Shown here in pieces: positions 35,353 to 43,657 of a stretch of DNA of 64,000 nt. The notes below the pieces were generated by a model. The model searched no databases and was not told the DNA's origin. It worked only from the letters and a program-made list of their open reading frames with translations. The position numbers and the translations under genes are program-made. Each line of letters begins with the position of its first letter. The first letter of the stretch is position 1. This DNA comes from Syntrophothermus lipocalidus DSM 12680 (lineage in GTDB: Bacteria; Bacillota; Syntrophomonadia; Syntrophomonadales; Syntrophothermaceae): contig NC_014220.1 of the NCBI RefSeq assembly GCF_000092405.1, positions 372,001 through 436,000 on the forward strand, given 5' to 3'.

Positions 35353-36285
35353 ATGAAATGGTTGAGGGGTCGGTCGAGCGGGGTGGGGCTTGACCTGGGG
35401 AGCGAAAGTATAAAAGTAGTGCAGTTGAAGAGAGCGGGGGGAAGGTGCGTCATAGAGGCTTGGGGTAGGGGACCGGTTCCCCCCGGAACAGTCGACCGGG
35501 GATTGATCAGGGACAAGGGCGCGATTGCGGCGGCCATACGGAGGCTGCTTGAGGAAAAAGGGATTAGGAGCCGCAGGGTGGTTACGGCCGTACCCGCTTC
35601 GTTTTGCTATATCAAATGCTTGGTTTTACCTTCTCTGGGGATCAGAGAGCTGAAGCAGGCGGCAAATTTACAGATAAAGAATTCCCTTCCTTGGCCGAGG
35701 GAAGATGCGGTCGTGGATGTGGCGGTGTATGGGCGATCTCCAGACGGCCGGGAAACAGAAGTGCTGGCGGTGGGAGTGAAAAAATCGATAGTGCTGGATT
35801 TGAATCAGACCCTCCAGGAAGCTGGTCTCACCCCGGTGGTGGTTGAGATTCAACCGTTGTCTGCCTATCGTTTGTTGCATTCTCAGTGCGATAGCGGGGG
35901 GACCTTGCTGGTTGATTTAGGGGCGAGCGGAGTTCAGTTCGCCTATTTCGCTTATGGAAGGCTACAACTGGTTAGGAGCTTAGCCCTGGGTTACGTCGAG
36001 TATCAAAGACAGCCAGTGGTAGAGGATGTAGCTAGGGAAATACATAGAACCCTCGAATACGCTCAGGTACAGAAGGTTATGGTTGAGCCCACTCGGGTGG
36101 TGATTACCGGAGGCGGAGCCGAGAGAGAAGGGATGGGGGAAAAGCTCCAATCACTGTTACCCTACTGGCAGATTTCGGATGCATTGTCGCTGACGGGTTT
36201 TCCGGCAATATCAGAATCAGTCGCTCTACCTGGGCCATCATACTTGCCCGCTCTGGGGATGGCGTGGAGGGAGGCAATGGTTTAA
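35353..36285 (+). CDS. pilM: Type IV pilus inner-membrane platform protein PilM
   Basis: Actin-like cytoplasmic protein of the pilus alignment complex. Begins with VGLDLGSESIKVVQL, the PilM nucleotide-binding motif, and contains VVTAVPASF, LLVDLGASGVQFAYF and ITGGGAEREGMGE. 310 residues, slightly shorter than average. It should bind the N-terminus of PilN; the pilN GTG follows the stop codon with no gap. Confidence 0.88.
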   Translation: MKWLRGRSSGVGLDLGSESIKVVQLKRAGGRCVIEAWGRGPVPPGTVDRGLIRDKGAIAAAIRRLLEEKGIRSRRVVTAVPASFCYIKCLVLPSLGIRELKQAANLQIKNSLPWPREDAVVDVAVYGRSPDGRETEVLAVGVKKSIVLDLNQTLQEAGLTPVVVEIQPLSAYRLLHSQCDSGGTLLVDLGASGVQFAYFAYGRLQLVRSLALGYVEYQRQPVVEDVAREIHRTLEYAQVQKVMVEPTRVVITGGGAEREGMGEKLQSLLPYWQISDALSLTGFPAISESVALPGPSYLPALGMAWREAMV

Positions 36286-36840
36286 GTGGAGACGGATGCG
36301 CGCATAAACTTGTTAGCTTCGCCGCTAAAAACACGTTTATGGACCAACACATGGTTTTGGACGGCTTTGATGGTGGTGGTAGCTTACGGTGTCATGATCG
36401 CGATGGGGTACAGTATTTACCAGACCAGGCAGCAGGCCCAGGAGCGCAATGCACTCTTATTGGAGAGCATTAGGCGCCAAGAAAACGTTTCGCTCGTCGT
36501 GCCCGATATAGCGGCCTCGCAAAAAGTGGTGAAGGAAAAGGCCTTAAAAATCAGGAAACTGGAAGAGAGCCGCGTATTGATGACCGAAGTTTTGCTTAGG
36601 GTTGAAAAGCTGCTGCCTGCCGGCACGTGCCTTTCTGAGCTTTCAATCGACGAAAATAGCGTGGCTGTGAAGGGACTGGGGCCAGGCTATGCGGCCGTTG
36701 CTCAGGTTCTAAAAGGACTTACTGAACAATCGTTTTTTAAAGAAGCAGAGCTGGTGAGGTGCGAAGAAACGGAGGACGGTGGAGTGAGTTTTCATATCCA
36801 GGTGCAACTGAGCAGTTCTATTCGGGAGAGCGATCGCTGA
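36286..36840 (+). CDS. pilN: PilN-like pilus assembly protein
   Basis: A bitopic membrane protein. The start METDARINLLASPLK carries the INLL motif that binds PilM, followed by a transmembrane helix (about 22-42), a coiled-coil stretch and a small extracytoplasmic domain. GTG start directly after pilM. 184 residues. Confidence 0.85.
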   Translation: METDARINLLASPLKTRLWTNTWFWTALMVVVAYGVMIAMGYSIYQTRQQAQERNALLLESIRRQENVSLVVPDIAASQKVVKEKALKIRKLEESRVLMTEVLLRVEKLLPAGTCLSELSIDENSVAVKGLGPGYAAVAQVLKGLTEQSFFKEAELVRCEETEDGGVSFHIQVQLSSSIRESDR

Positions 36841-36842
36841 GC

Positions 36843-37514
36843 ATGGGTATAAGTAGGATCAAGGAATTTTCTGTACTGGTAATAGTAGTAGTGTCTTGGA
36901 TTTTATTCTATAATTGTTTCTACCAGCCGCTACGGGAAGAGACGGCAAAAATTGAGATATGCAACGCCGGGCTGCAGAAAGAATTAGAAAAGACAAAGGC
37001 CGGGTCTGACAAACCGTCAAGCCTTCAAGCTACAAGAACCCAATTAGCAGCACTTGGCCAGGAGAACGATGCCCAGGTGCCTCATGAGCCAGGGAGGGAC
37101 GAGTTACTGCTGTACCTTACTGAATTGGCACGGGCTAGCGGCATCCGACTGTCGAAAGTGGAACGTGTAACCCATGTTTCTGGTAAAGAGGAGCCCTTCC
37201 CCAGCTACGCGTTGAGATGCCGGCTAGAGGGAAAATACGAAGACTTGTGGTCGTTTTTGCAAGGTGTGGAAACGGGCAAACGATTTTTGTCGGTCGAAAA
37301 AATCAGGCTGTACCAGCAAGTGGAAGCTAATTCTCGAAGACTGAACCTTGCGCCAAGCGTGGCTGAACGGGAACTGGTGCCGTCACCGGGGAGCACTGAC
37401 CAGGGAGAGCAGACGGATGAAAGTCTACTAAAGGAAAATTATGGTCTCATGGTGTGCGAATGCACTATAGTCGTGTATTTTGATCCTTCTTTGCAAAAAC
37501 TAAATCAGCGTTAG
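36843..37514 (+). CDS. pilO: PilO-like pilus assembly protein
   Basis: Short cytoplasmic tail, one transmembrane helix (about 7-25), coiled coil (30-60) and a ferredoxin-like extracytoplasmic region (LLLYLTELARASGIRLSKVE), the usual PilO layout. The ATG at 36843 follows the pilN stop by 2 nt. 223 residues. The last codons (NQR) and the stop come from a decamer repeat. Confidence 0.8.
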   Translation: MGISRIKEFSVLVIVVVSWILFYNCFYQPLREETAKIEICNAGLQKELEKTKAGSDKPSSLQATRTQLAALGQENDAQVPHEPGRDELLLYLTELARASGIRLSKVERVTHVSGKEEPFPSYALRCRLEGKYEDLWSFLQGVETGKRFLSVEKIRLYQQVEANSRRLNLAPSVAERELVPSPGSTDQGEQTDESLLKENYGLMVCECTIVVYFDPSLQKLNQR

Positions 37515-37526
37515 TCTGCGCCTGAT
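37502..37526. repeat. Decamer repeat overlapping the pilO stop
   Basis: AATCAGCGTT, AGTCTGCGCC, TGATT: two units of the ATC(T/A)GCGT version. It provides the last pilO codons and stop. No opposite arm was found before tldD. Confidence 0.65.
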
Positions 37527-37585
37527 TATAGATATTCATTAGTGGCTACGGGTCTACAATACGACGAGAGGAGCAAAGAGGCGTC

Positions 37586-38977
37586 ATGATTGACCGAGAG
37601 CTGGTGCAAAAGGTCTTACGGGCGGTGATGAGCCGTGGGGTTGAGTTTGCGGAACTGTATGTTGAGAACCGGGCGGTTACTAGCGTTTTTTGCGAGGACA
37701 ACAAGATCGAGCGCGTGCATAGCGGGAGCGAGAAGGGAGCGGGGATTAGGGTTATCAGCCAAGGCAACACCGCCTACGCTTTTACTAATGATCTGAGCGA
37801 ACAAAGCCTTATAAGCGCGGCTTCTGTAGCAGCCCACGTGGTGAAGAACGCGAGCGAAAAGACGGATGTATCGCTTGACTTTAAGGTATTGAAGCCAGAT
37901 TTTAGGCTGGCGATTGTTCGACGTCCGTCAGCAGTGGGGTTTGATTTCAAGATGGAGCAGGTCCTGGCTGCCAACGAAGCGGCACGGGAGCTGGGTTCCA
38001 ACGTCAAACAGGTGACGGTCGGTTTGGCCGACATTGAACGAAATGTACTGATCGTCAACTCTGAAGGTGACTGGGTGGAGGACGAAACTGCCAGGGTGCG
38101 TTTCGTGGTCAATGTAGTGGCGGCGAGAAACGGGCTGATTCAGACCGGGTACGAAGCCCTGGGCGCGGTCAAGGGCTGGGAACTACTTGAGGAAAAGTCT
38201 GCAACCGAGGTGGCTCGAAAAGCAGCCAAACGTGCTCTTCTGATGCTAGAGGCACGGCCATGCCCGGCGGGAAGGATGCCGGTTGTCATGTCCTCCGAAG
38301 CCGGTGGGACGATGGTGCATGAGGCTTGTGGACATGGATTGGAAGCCGACTTGGTGCAGAAAGGGTTGTCGGTATACCGGGGCAAATTAGGGCAAAAGGT
38401 GGCTTCAGAATGCGTCAGCGTTATCGACGACGCTACTTTGCCGGGTAACTACGGCAGTTTTTGCTTTGATGATGAAGGGGTAAAAGCCGTTCGCAAGGTG
38501 TTGATTGACCGCGGGGTTTTGGTCGAATACATGTATGATCGGCTAACCGCGAGAAAGGAGAACCGCCAGTCGACCGGCAACGGGCGCAGGGAGTCGTATC
38601 AATACAAACCGATCCCTCGCATGACCAACACATTTATAGCCCCCGGCCGCGATGATCCCGAATCGATAGTAAAGAGCACTTCTCGAGGTCTTTTAGTCCG
38701 CAAAATGGGCGGCGGACAGGTAAACACTACCAACGGAGATTTTGTTTTTGAGGTTCAGGAAGGTTATATCATCGAAAACGGAGAGATAAAATACCCGGTT
38801 CGCGGGGCCACGCTTATCGGCAACGGGCCGGAGGCCCTCAATAACATCGATATGGTTGGATCAGACCTAGAGTTTGCCATCGGGCAGTGCGGTAAGGATG
38901 GGCAGGGGGTACCGGTTTCCGATGCCCAACCTACCATTCGTATCCGTGAATTGACGGTTGGAGGAACAGCTCTATAA
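37586..38977 (+). CDS. tldD: TldD-family metalloprotease subunit
   Basis: Zinc protease subunit of the TldD/TldE heterodimer, known for unfolded-peptide degradation and processing of some modified peptides. The metal site is HEACGHGLE (about 244-252), matching HExxxH. The N-terminal part (VEFAELYVENR) and C-terminal part (RIRELTVGG) are typical. 463 residues. Followed at 32 nt by its partner subunit. Confidence 0.92.
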   Translation: MIDRELVQKVLRAVMSRGVEFAELYVENRAVTSVFCEDNKIERVHSGSEKGAGIRVISQGNTAYAFTNDLSEQSLISAASVAAHVVKNASEKTDVSLDFKVLKPDFRLAIVRRPSAVGFDFKMEQVLAANEAARELGSNVKQVTVGLADIERNVLIVNSEGDWVEDETARVRFVVNVVAARNGLIQTGYEALGAVKGWELLEEKSATEVARKAAKRALLMLEARPCPAGRMPVVMSSEAGGTMVHEACGHGLEADLVQKGLSVYRGKLGQKVASECVSVIDDATLPGNYGSFCFDDEGVKAVRKVLIDRGVLVEYMYDRLTARKENRQSTGNGRRESYQYKPIPRMTNTFIAPGRDDPESIVKSTSRGLLVRKMGGGQVNTTNGDFVFEVQEGYIIENGEIKYPVRGATLIGNGPEALNNIDMVGSDLEFAIGQCGKDGQGVPVSDAQPTIRIRELTVGGTAL

Positions 38978-39009
38978 AAAGGTCTAAGGCAGAAAAAGGT
39001 GGTGCGCTG

Positions 39010-40350
39010 ATGCGGGACGAGTTGGTGAAGACAGGAGAACAGGTCGTGGAGATGGCCAGACAAAAAGGGGTAGAGGCGGAGGCGTTTCTGTTCTATAACC
39101 GGGAACTGGGCATAGAGGTGGCACAAGGAACAGTCGAGACCCTGGCAGAAGCAGAAGAATTAGGGATAGGAGTTAGGGTTATCAAAGAAGGCAGGGTAGG
39201 GTTCGCTTACAGCACGGATCTCGGTCCAGAGGCTTTGAACCAGCTTCTGGACCGGGCTGTCGAAAGTTCTAAATTTACCGCGAGCGATGAAAACAACAGC
39301 CTGCCGGCAGGACGATACCAGTACCCGGAGCTCAATGTATACGATCCCGAAGTGCGCCGGGTTAACGTTGAGGAGAAGATTCAGATGGCCCGGGATCTGG
39401 AATCGGCGGCACTTGCTTACGATCGCAGAATCAAGGTCATTGAAAAAGCAGCTTACGAAGATTCCGAGTTTGCTCTAGCCGTCTTTAATACCAACGGAAT
39501 CAAAGCTTTTGAAAGGGGGGCTTTTTGTACCCTGTACGCTTACCTGGTGGCAGAAGAAGAGGGAGATGCCCAGACCGGCTTTGGGTATGCTGCTGCTAGG
39601 CGGGTAAAAGAACTAGATCCGGCCCGGGTGGGAAGGGAAGCGGCGCATAACGCGGTGCGCATGCTGGGGGCGAAAACGATAACTTCTAGATCGGTACCGT
39701 GTATATTTGAACCCTACGTTGTTACTAGCTTTCTAGGAGTTCTGGTTAACTCGGTCAACGCGGATTCCGTGCAGAAAGGCAAGTCTTTCCTGGCTGGCAA
39801 AATCGGACAAACAGTAGCTGCCGGCAATTTTACTCTTGTCGATGACGGAACTTCACCGCAAGGAATAGCCAGTTTCCCGTTCGACGGGGAAGGAGTTGCC
39901 ACCCAACGGACGGTCTTGATCGATCGTGGAATACTGAAAGGGTTTTTGTACGATACCTACACTGCCAATAAAGCGAATACCAAGTCGACCGGGAACGGGG
40001 TCAGGGGATCGTTTCGCAGCCTGCCCGGGGTAGGTATCACCAATTTATTTGTTCTTCCGGGTGTGAGCAGACCCGAACAGCTGATAAAAGAGGTATCTCA
40101 AGGGCTCTTCGTGACGGAAGTTATGGGAATACACACCGCGAATCCGATTTCGGGAGATTTTTCAGTCGGAGCTGCGGGCATCCTGATTGAAAACGGGGAA
40201 CTGACCAGACCAGTGCGAAGCATTACTATTGCCGGTAATTTACAGGAGTTTTTGCAGGGAGTGGAGGGCGTAGGAGAAGACCTCCGTTTCTTTGGCGGGA
40301 TTGGAGCGCCTACCTTGAGAGTGAAGGGCTTGAGCATCGCGGGGGAATAA
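39010..40350 (+). CDS. pmbA: TldE/PmbA-family protein
   Basis: The non-catalytic partner of TldD. Same fold (ELGIEVAQGTVETL, FAYSTDLG, LRVKGLSIAGE) but without the HExxxH site, as expected of TldE. 446 residues. Ends 1 nt before the aroQ start. Confidence 0.92.
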   Translation: MRDELVKTGEQVVEMARQKGVEAEAFLFYNRELGIEVAQGTVETLAEAEELGIGVRVIKEGRVGFAYSTDLGPEALNQLLDRAVESSKFTASDENNSLPAGRYQYPELNVYDPEVRRVNVEEKIQMARDLESAALAYDRRIKVIEKAAYEDSEFALAVFNTNGIKAFERGAFCTLYAYLVAEEEGDAQTGFGYAAARRVKELDPARVGREAAHNAVRMLGAKTITSRSVPCIFEPYVVTSFLGVLVNSVNADSVQKGKSFLAGKIGQTVAAGNFTLVDDGTSPQGIASFPFDGEGVATQRTVLIDRGILKGFLYDTYTANKANTKSTGNGVRGSFRSLPGVGITNLFVLPGVSRPEQLIKEVSQGLFVTEVMGIHTANPISGDFSVGAAGILIENGELTRPVRSITIAGNLQEFLQGVEGVGEDLRFFGGIGAPTLRVKGLSIAGE

Positions 40351-40351
40351 G

Positions 40352-40804
40352 ATGATGAAGACCATTTTGGTAATAAACGGACCTAACTTAAACCTTTTAG
40401 GAAGCCGGGAGCCGGAGCTATACGGAAACGTGACTTTGGAAGAGTTGAACCGAGAGCTGGAGACTGTCGCCCGGAAATGGGGGGTAAACATAGAGTTTTA
40501 CCAATCCAATCACGAAGGCGAGCTTATAGATTGCATTCATGCAGCCAAAGGGAAAGCCGATTTTCTCATCTTGAATGCCGGAGCTTTGACCCATTATAGT
40601 ATAGCCCTGCATGATGCCTTGAAGGCCGTGCGGCTGCCGGTTATCGAAGTACACCTGACCAATCCTTACGCCCGTGAAGAATTTCGCCACCGGTCTTTAG
40701 TAGCACCGGTCGCCCTGGGGGGTGTCTTCGGGCTGGGAACCTTGAGTTACCGTTTAGCGGTCGAGGCGGCATGTTCTATACTGCGAGAACGAGGCGCGGA
40801 TTAA
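40352..40804 (+). CDS. aroQ: Type II 3-dehydroquinate dehydratase
   Basis: Dehydrates 3-dehydroquinate to 3-dehydroshikimate. Motifs: INGPNLNLLGSREPELYG with the catalytic Tyr, QSNHEGELID, LNAGALTHYSIALHDAL, EVHLTNPYAREEFRH. 150 residues. Either of two adjacent ATG codons (40352, 40355) may be used. With aroE, C, K and B it supplies five of the shikimate steps; aroA and the DAHP synthase are not here. Confidence 0.95.
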   Translation: MMKTILVINGPNLNLLGSREPELYGNVTLEELNRELETVARKWGVNIEFYQSNHEGELIDCIHAAKGKADFLILNAGALTHYSIALHDALKAVRLPVIEVHLTNPYAREEFRHRSLVAPVALGGVFGLGTLSYRLAVEAACSILRERGAD

Positions 40805-41078
40805 CACTTGATATTTGACGCTGATTTACGTTGATAGAATTCGAAGCGATTATTACTATGTAAAAGTCTCAATAGTATGAGGCTTCAAAAAAACGAATAA
40901 TATGGTGATTTCACTGCGAAAACCCCTTCAGGCTGGCCGGTGCTTGTCTGTTTGCCCGTATGTAGCGCTAGGACCAATAATAGCCATAATATGTTAGGTT
41001 AAGACTATATGGTTTACCCTTTTCGCAGTGAAATCACGTATGATTATGTTTTTTAAAAAATCTGCGTAAATCAGCGTC
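40794..41078. repeat. Island bounded by inverted decamer arms, after aroQ
   Basis: GACGCTGATTTACG (40817-40830) and CGTAAATCAGCGTC (41065-41078) are perfect 14-bp inverted arms of the ATC(T/A)GCGT type; further left units begin at the aroQ stop (GCGGATTAAC). The interior holds the 133-bp element at 40905-41037 and no gene. Confidence 0.8.
40905..41037. mobile_element. MITE-like element with perfect 18-bp terminal inverted repeats
   Basis: GTGATTTCACTGCGAAAA (40905-40922) is repeated in perfect inversion at 41020-41037, giving a 133-bp element. It encodes nothing. No clear target duplication is visible: the left flank is TATG and the right is GTATG. It looks like a non-autonomous transposable element, but no parent transposase is in the window. 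Confidence 0.65.
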
Positions 41079-41153
41079 TAAATCATATGGCGAGACGATG
41101 AGTTTCGTTTCTTCGGCGTGGGATAAGATAGTTAGGTAAAAATATCGGTCAGG

Positions 41154-42248
41154 ATGGGGGGTGTCGGACAGAGGGTGGCTGTAGAAGGTTTGGGCAGGGT
41201 AGAGCGGCTAAGACGGTTGATGGAACGCCAAGGAATAGAAGCGATGGTGGTCACCAAAAGGGAAAACTGTCTTTACCTTTCCGGTTTTACTGGTACAGAC
41301 GGCTTAGTTTTGGTTACCGGAGACAGGGTATACTTAGTAACCGATCGAAGATATACTGAGCAGGCGACGGTCGAGTGCCGGGGTTGGGAGGTAGTCGAGG
41401 CAGAATCCGATTACTTGCGGGTGATAGGGGAGCTGGCTCGAGGTCTCGGGCGGGTTGGATTTGAGAGCCGGCACCTTACTTATGATCAGTACCTACGACT
41501 GCGTAAAGAAATCGGCGATAGACTACAACCGCAAAGCGGGCTGGTCGAAGAGTTGCGGAAGGTGAAAGATGAGTCGGAGATAGCTTACATTGCCGAGGCT
41601 ATCAGGATCGGTGACTGGGCATTCGAGAACCTGATTGCTAACATTGGGCCAGGTTGGGCAGAACGAGATATTGCTTGGGAAATGGTGAGGCTTCTGCGCC
41701 GCGGAGGCTGTACAAAGGAAGCTTTCGATATCATCGCGGTTTCCGGGCGCCGGGCTTCGCTGCCTCACGGTCAACCTACCGACAACCGCATCGAACCGGG
41801 CGACATGTTGACCTTGGATTTTGGTGGTTTTTACTCGGGTTATGCTGGAGATACCACCCGCACGGTGGCTATTGAAACGGTTTCTAATCGCCTACGCGAG
41901 GTGTATTATCGGGTTTTGGAGGCCCAGGTTGCGGCCATAGAGACGGTGAGGGCTGGCGTAGCGTGCCGAGAAGTTGATAGAGCGGCCCGTTCATATCTTG
42001 AAAAATACGGATTAGGGCCGCATTTTGTCCATTCTACCGGCCACGGTTTGGGCTTGGAAGTGCACGAGGAACCGGCGGTCAGTTCGAAGAGTGAGGAAAT
42101 CCTGGCCGAGAACATGGTTGTAACGATTGAGCCGGGGGTTTATATCCCCGGTTGGGGAGGAGTTAGGATTGAGGATGTCGTAATAGTAAAAGAAACAGGT
42201 TGTGAAGTTTTGACCAAAGCAGAAAAGGAGTTGCTTATTATTCAGTAG
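41154..42248 (+). CDS. M24-family Xaa-Pro aminopeptidase
   Basis: Cleaves N-terminal residues before proline. N-terminal creatinase-like domain, then the pita-bread domain with the five metal ligands visible: DFGGFYSGYAGDTTRT (two Asp), HSTGHGLGL (His), TIEPGVY (Glu) and RIEDVV (Glu). 364 residues. The start is uncertain: ATG at 41154 is listed, with a GTG at 41175 possible. Its position before efp is conserved in Firmicutes. Confidence 0.92.
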   Translation: MGGVGQRVAVEGLGRVERLRRLMERQGIEAMVVTKRENCLYLSGFTGTDGLVLVTGDRVYLVTDRRYTEQATVECRGWEVVEAESDYLRVIGELARGLGRVGFESRHLTYDQYLRLRKEIGDRLQPQSGLVEELRKVKDESEIAYIAEAIRIGDWAFENLIANIGPGWAERDIAWEMVRLLRRGGCTKEAFDIIAVSGRRASLPHGQPTDNRIEPGDMLTLDFGGFYSGYAGDTTRTVAIETVSNRLREVYYRVLEAQVAAIETVRAGVACREVDRAARSYLEKYGLGPHFVHSTGHGLGLEVHEEPAVSSKSEEILAENMVVTIEPGVYIPGWGGVRIEDVVIVKETGCEVLTKAEKELLIIQ

Positions 42249-42260
42249 GAGGGGAAGGGC

Positions 42261-42818
42261 TTGATCTCTGTTAATGATTTCAGGACTGGATTGACCATCG
42301 AAGTAGAGGGCGATGTTTGGCAGGTGGTAGAATTCCAGCACGTTAAGCCCGGCAAAGGAGCTGCTTTTGTTAGGGCCAAGATGAAGAACATCCGGTCAGG
42401 AGCGGTCATAGAGCGGACTTTTCGAGCCGGAGAAAAGGTGCCGCGAGCCCGTCTAGACAAGAGAGAAATGCAGTACTTGTATAACGACGGTGAGGACTAT
42501 ATTTTTATGGATACCCAAAGCTACGACCAGATATCGCTTAGTAAGGACCAAATTGGCGACGGGATCAAGTACCTCAAGGAGCAGATGGTAATTCAGGTGT
42601 TACTTTATCAGGGACAGATCTTGGGGGTAGAAATGCCCAACTTTGTTGAATTAGAGGTCGTGGAAACAGAGCCTGGAATCAAGGGCGATACTGCCACCGG
42701 TGGGACCAAGTCAGCAGTACTCGAAACCGGGGCCACGGTTCAGGTTCCTCTTTTTGTGAATGTCGGGGATCGGGTCAGGATCGACACCAGAACCGGAGAG
42801 TATATTGAACGCGTTTGA
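42261..42818 (+). CDS. efp: Elongation factor P
   Basis: Relieves ribosome stalling at polyproline stretches. The modification loop reads KPGKGAAF with Lys32 at the tip. The three beta-barrel domains are full length (185 residues), ending [11 protein letters not shown] start with AGGAGGGG upstream. 12 nt after the peptidase gene. Confidence 0.95.
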   Translation: MISVNDFRTGLTIEVEGDVWQVVEFQHVKPGKGAAFVRAKMKNIRSGAVIERTFRAGEKVPRARLDKREMQYLYNDGEDYIFMDTQSYDQISLSKDQIGDGIKYLKEQMVIQVLLYQGQILGVEMPNFVELEVVETEPGIKGDTATGGTKSAVLETGATVQVPLFVNVGDRVRIDTRTGEYIERV

Positions 42819-42911
42819 AATAAAACCCCCTTTGGAGCGGAATAATACTATATAAATGAGTTGTGACCTGGTCCCGGAGGCAGAGATCAGGTGCGAGAAG
42901 GGGGATCGTGT

Positions 42912-43361
42912 TTGAAAAACTTGTCAGAAAGGATTAGCTATTTGAAAGGGTTGAGCGAAGGCATAAACGTGGCCGAGCTTGGCCCGCAGGGCAAGATTAT
43001 GAACGGCATATTGGACGTGCTGGAGGGGGTAATAGACGACATTTGTGTTTTGCGGACGGAAATGGAGGAGTTTAAGGAGTATGTCCAAAGCATTGATGAT
43101 GACCTGAACCTGCTGGAAGAAGACATATACGGCGACGATTACATCTATATGACCTGCAAGAAGTGCGGAGAAGAGGTGTACTTCGATGCCGACGTTTTGG
43201 AAGATGACGACGTTATTGAGATCATATGTCCCAAGTGCAACGAGGTTGTTTTCGTCAACGATGGTTCCTTTGACTTTGAACCCTCGGTGATGGAAAGCGG
43301 GATCGAGGGGGAGAACAGTCCGAGTCCAGACGGCCGGAATTCTGGATCTGCGGGTAATTAG
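42912..43361 (+). CDS. CD1247 N-terminal-domain, zinc-ribbon protein
   Basis: A conserved clostridial protein of unknown function. The N-terminal coiled-coil region (KNLSERISYLKGLSEGINV) is followed by a very acidic linker (DDDLNLLEEDIYGDD) and a zinc ribbon with CKKCGEE and CPKCNE, then a disordered tail. TTG at 42912 fits GAAGGGGG 8 nt upstream; GTG at 42891 is an alternative. It typically lies between efp and spoIIIA genes. Confidence 0.82.
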   Translation: MKNLSERISYLKGLSEGINVAELGPQGKIMNGILDVLEGVIDDICVLRTEMEEFKEYVQSIDDDLNLLEEDIYGDDYIYMTCKKCGEEVYFDADVLEDDDVIEIICPKCNEVVFVNDGSFDFEPSVMESGIEGENSPSPDGRNSGSAGN

Positions 43362-43452
43362 AACTTTCCCAACTGGGTACGGATGAAGGATAGTCAGGTT
43401 CACGTTGGGAAGCTTTGAAAAGCTGTATGAAGTATGAGTGATTAGATCCGAA

Positions 43453-43490
43453 AGTACCACTACATTGTGGGTAGTGGTACTTTTTGTTTT
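43453..43490 (+). terminator. Strong intrinsic terminator before fapA
   Basis: AGTACCACTAC (43453-43463) and GTAGTGGTACT (43471-43481) form a perfect 11-bp stem with a 7-nt loop, followed by TTTTTGTTTTT. The rest of 43362-43657 holds no gene. Confidence 0.9.
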
Positions 43491-43657
43491 TGAAAACCAG
43501 CAGGGAATGGGCGAGCAAGGGCGAATACTTCATATAGGGCTGGTATTTACCGGAATTAGCACGATAGCACGCATTATTTGTCAAGGGACAGGTGGATTGT
43601 TGTGAATAGATCGAAAACTGACATTGAACTATGCCGGCTGCCGCAGGGTGACCGGAG

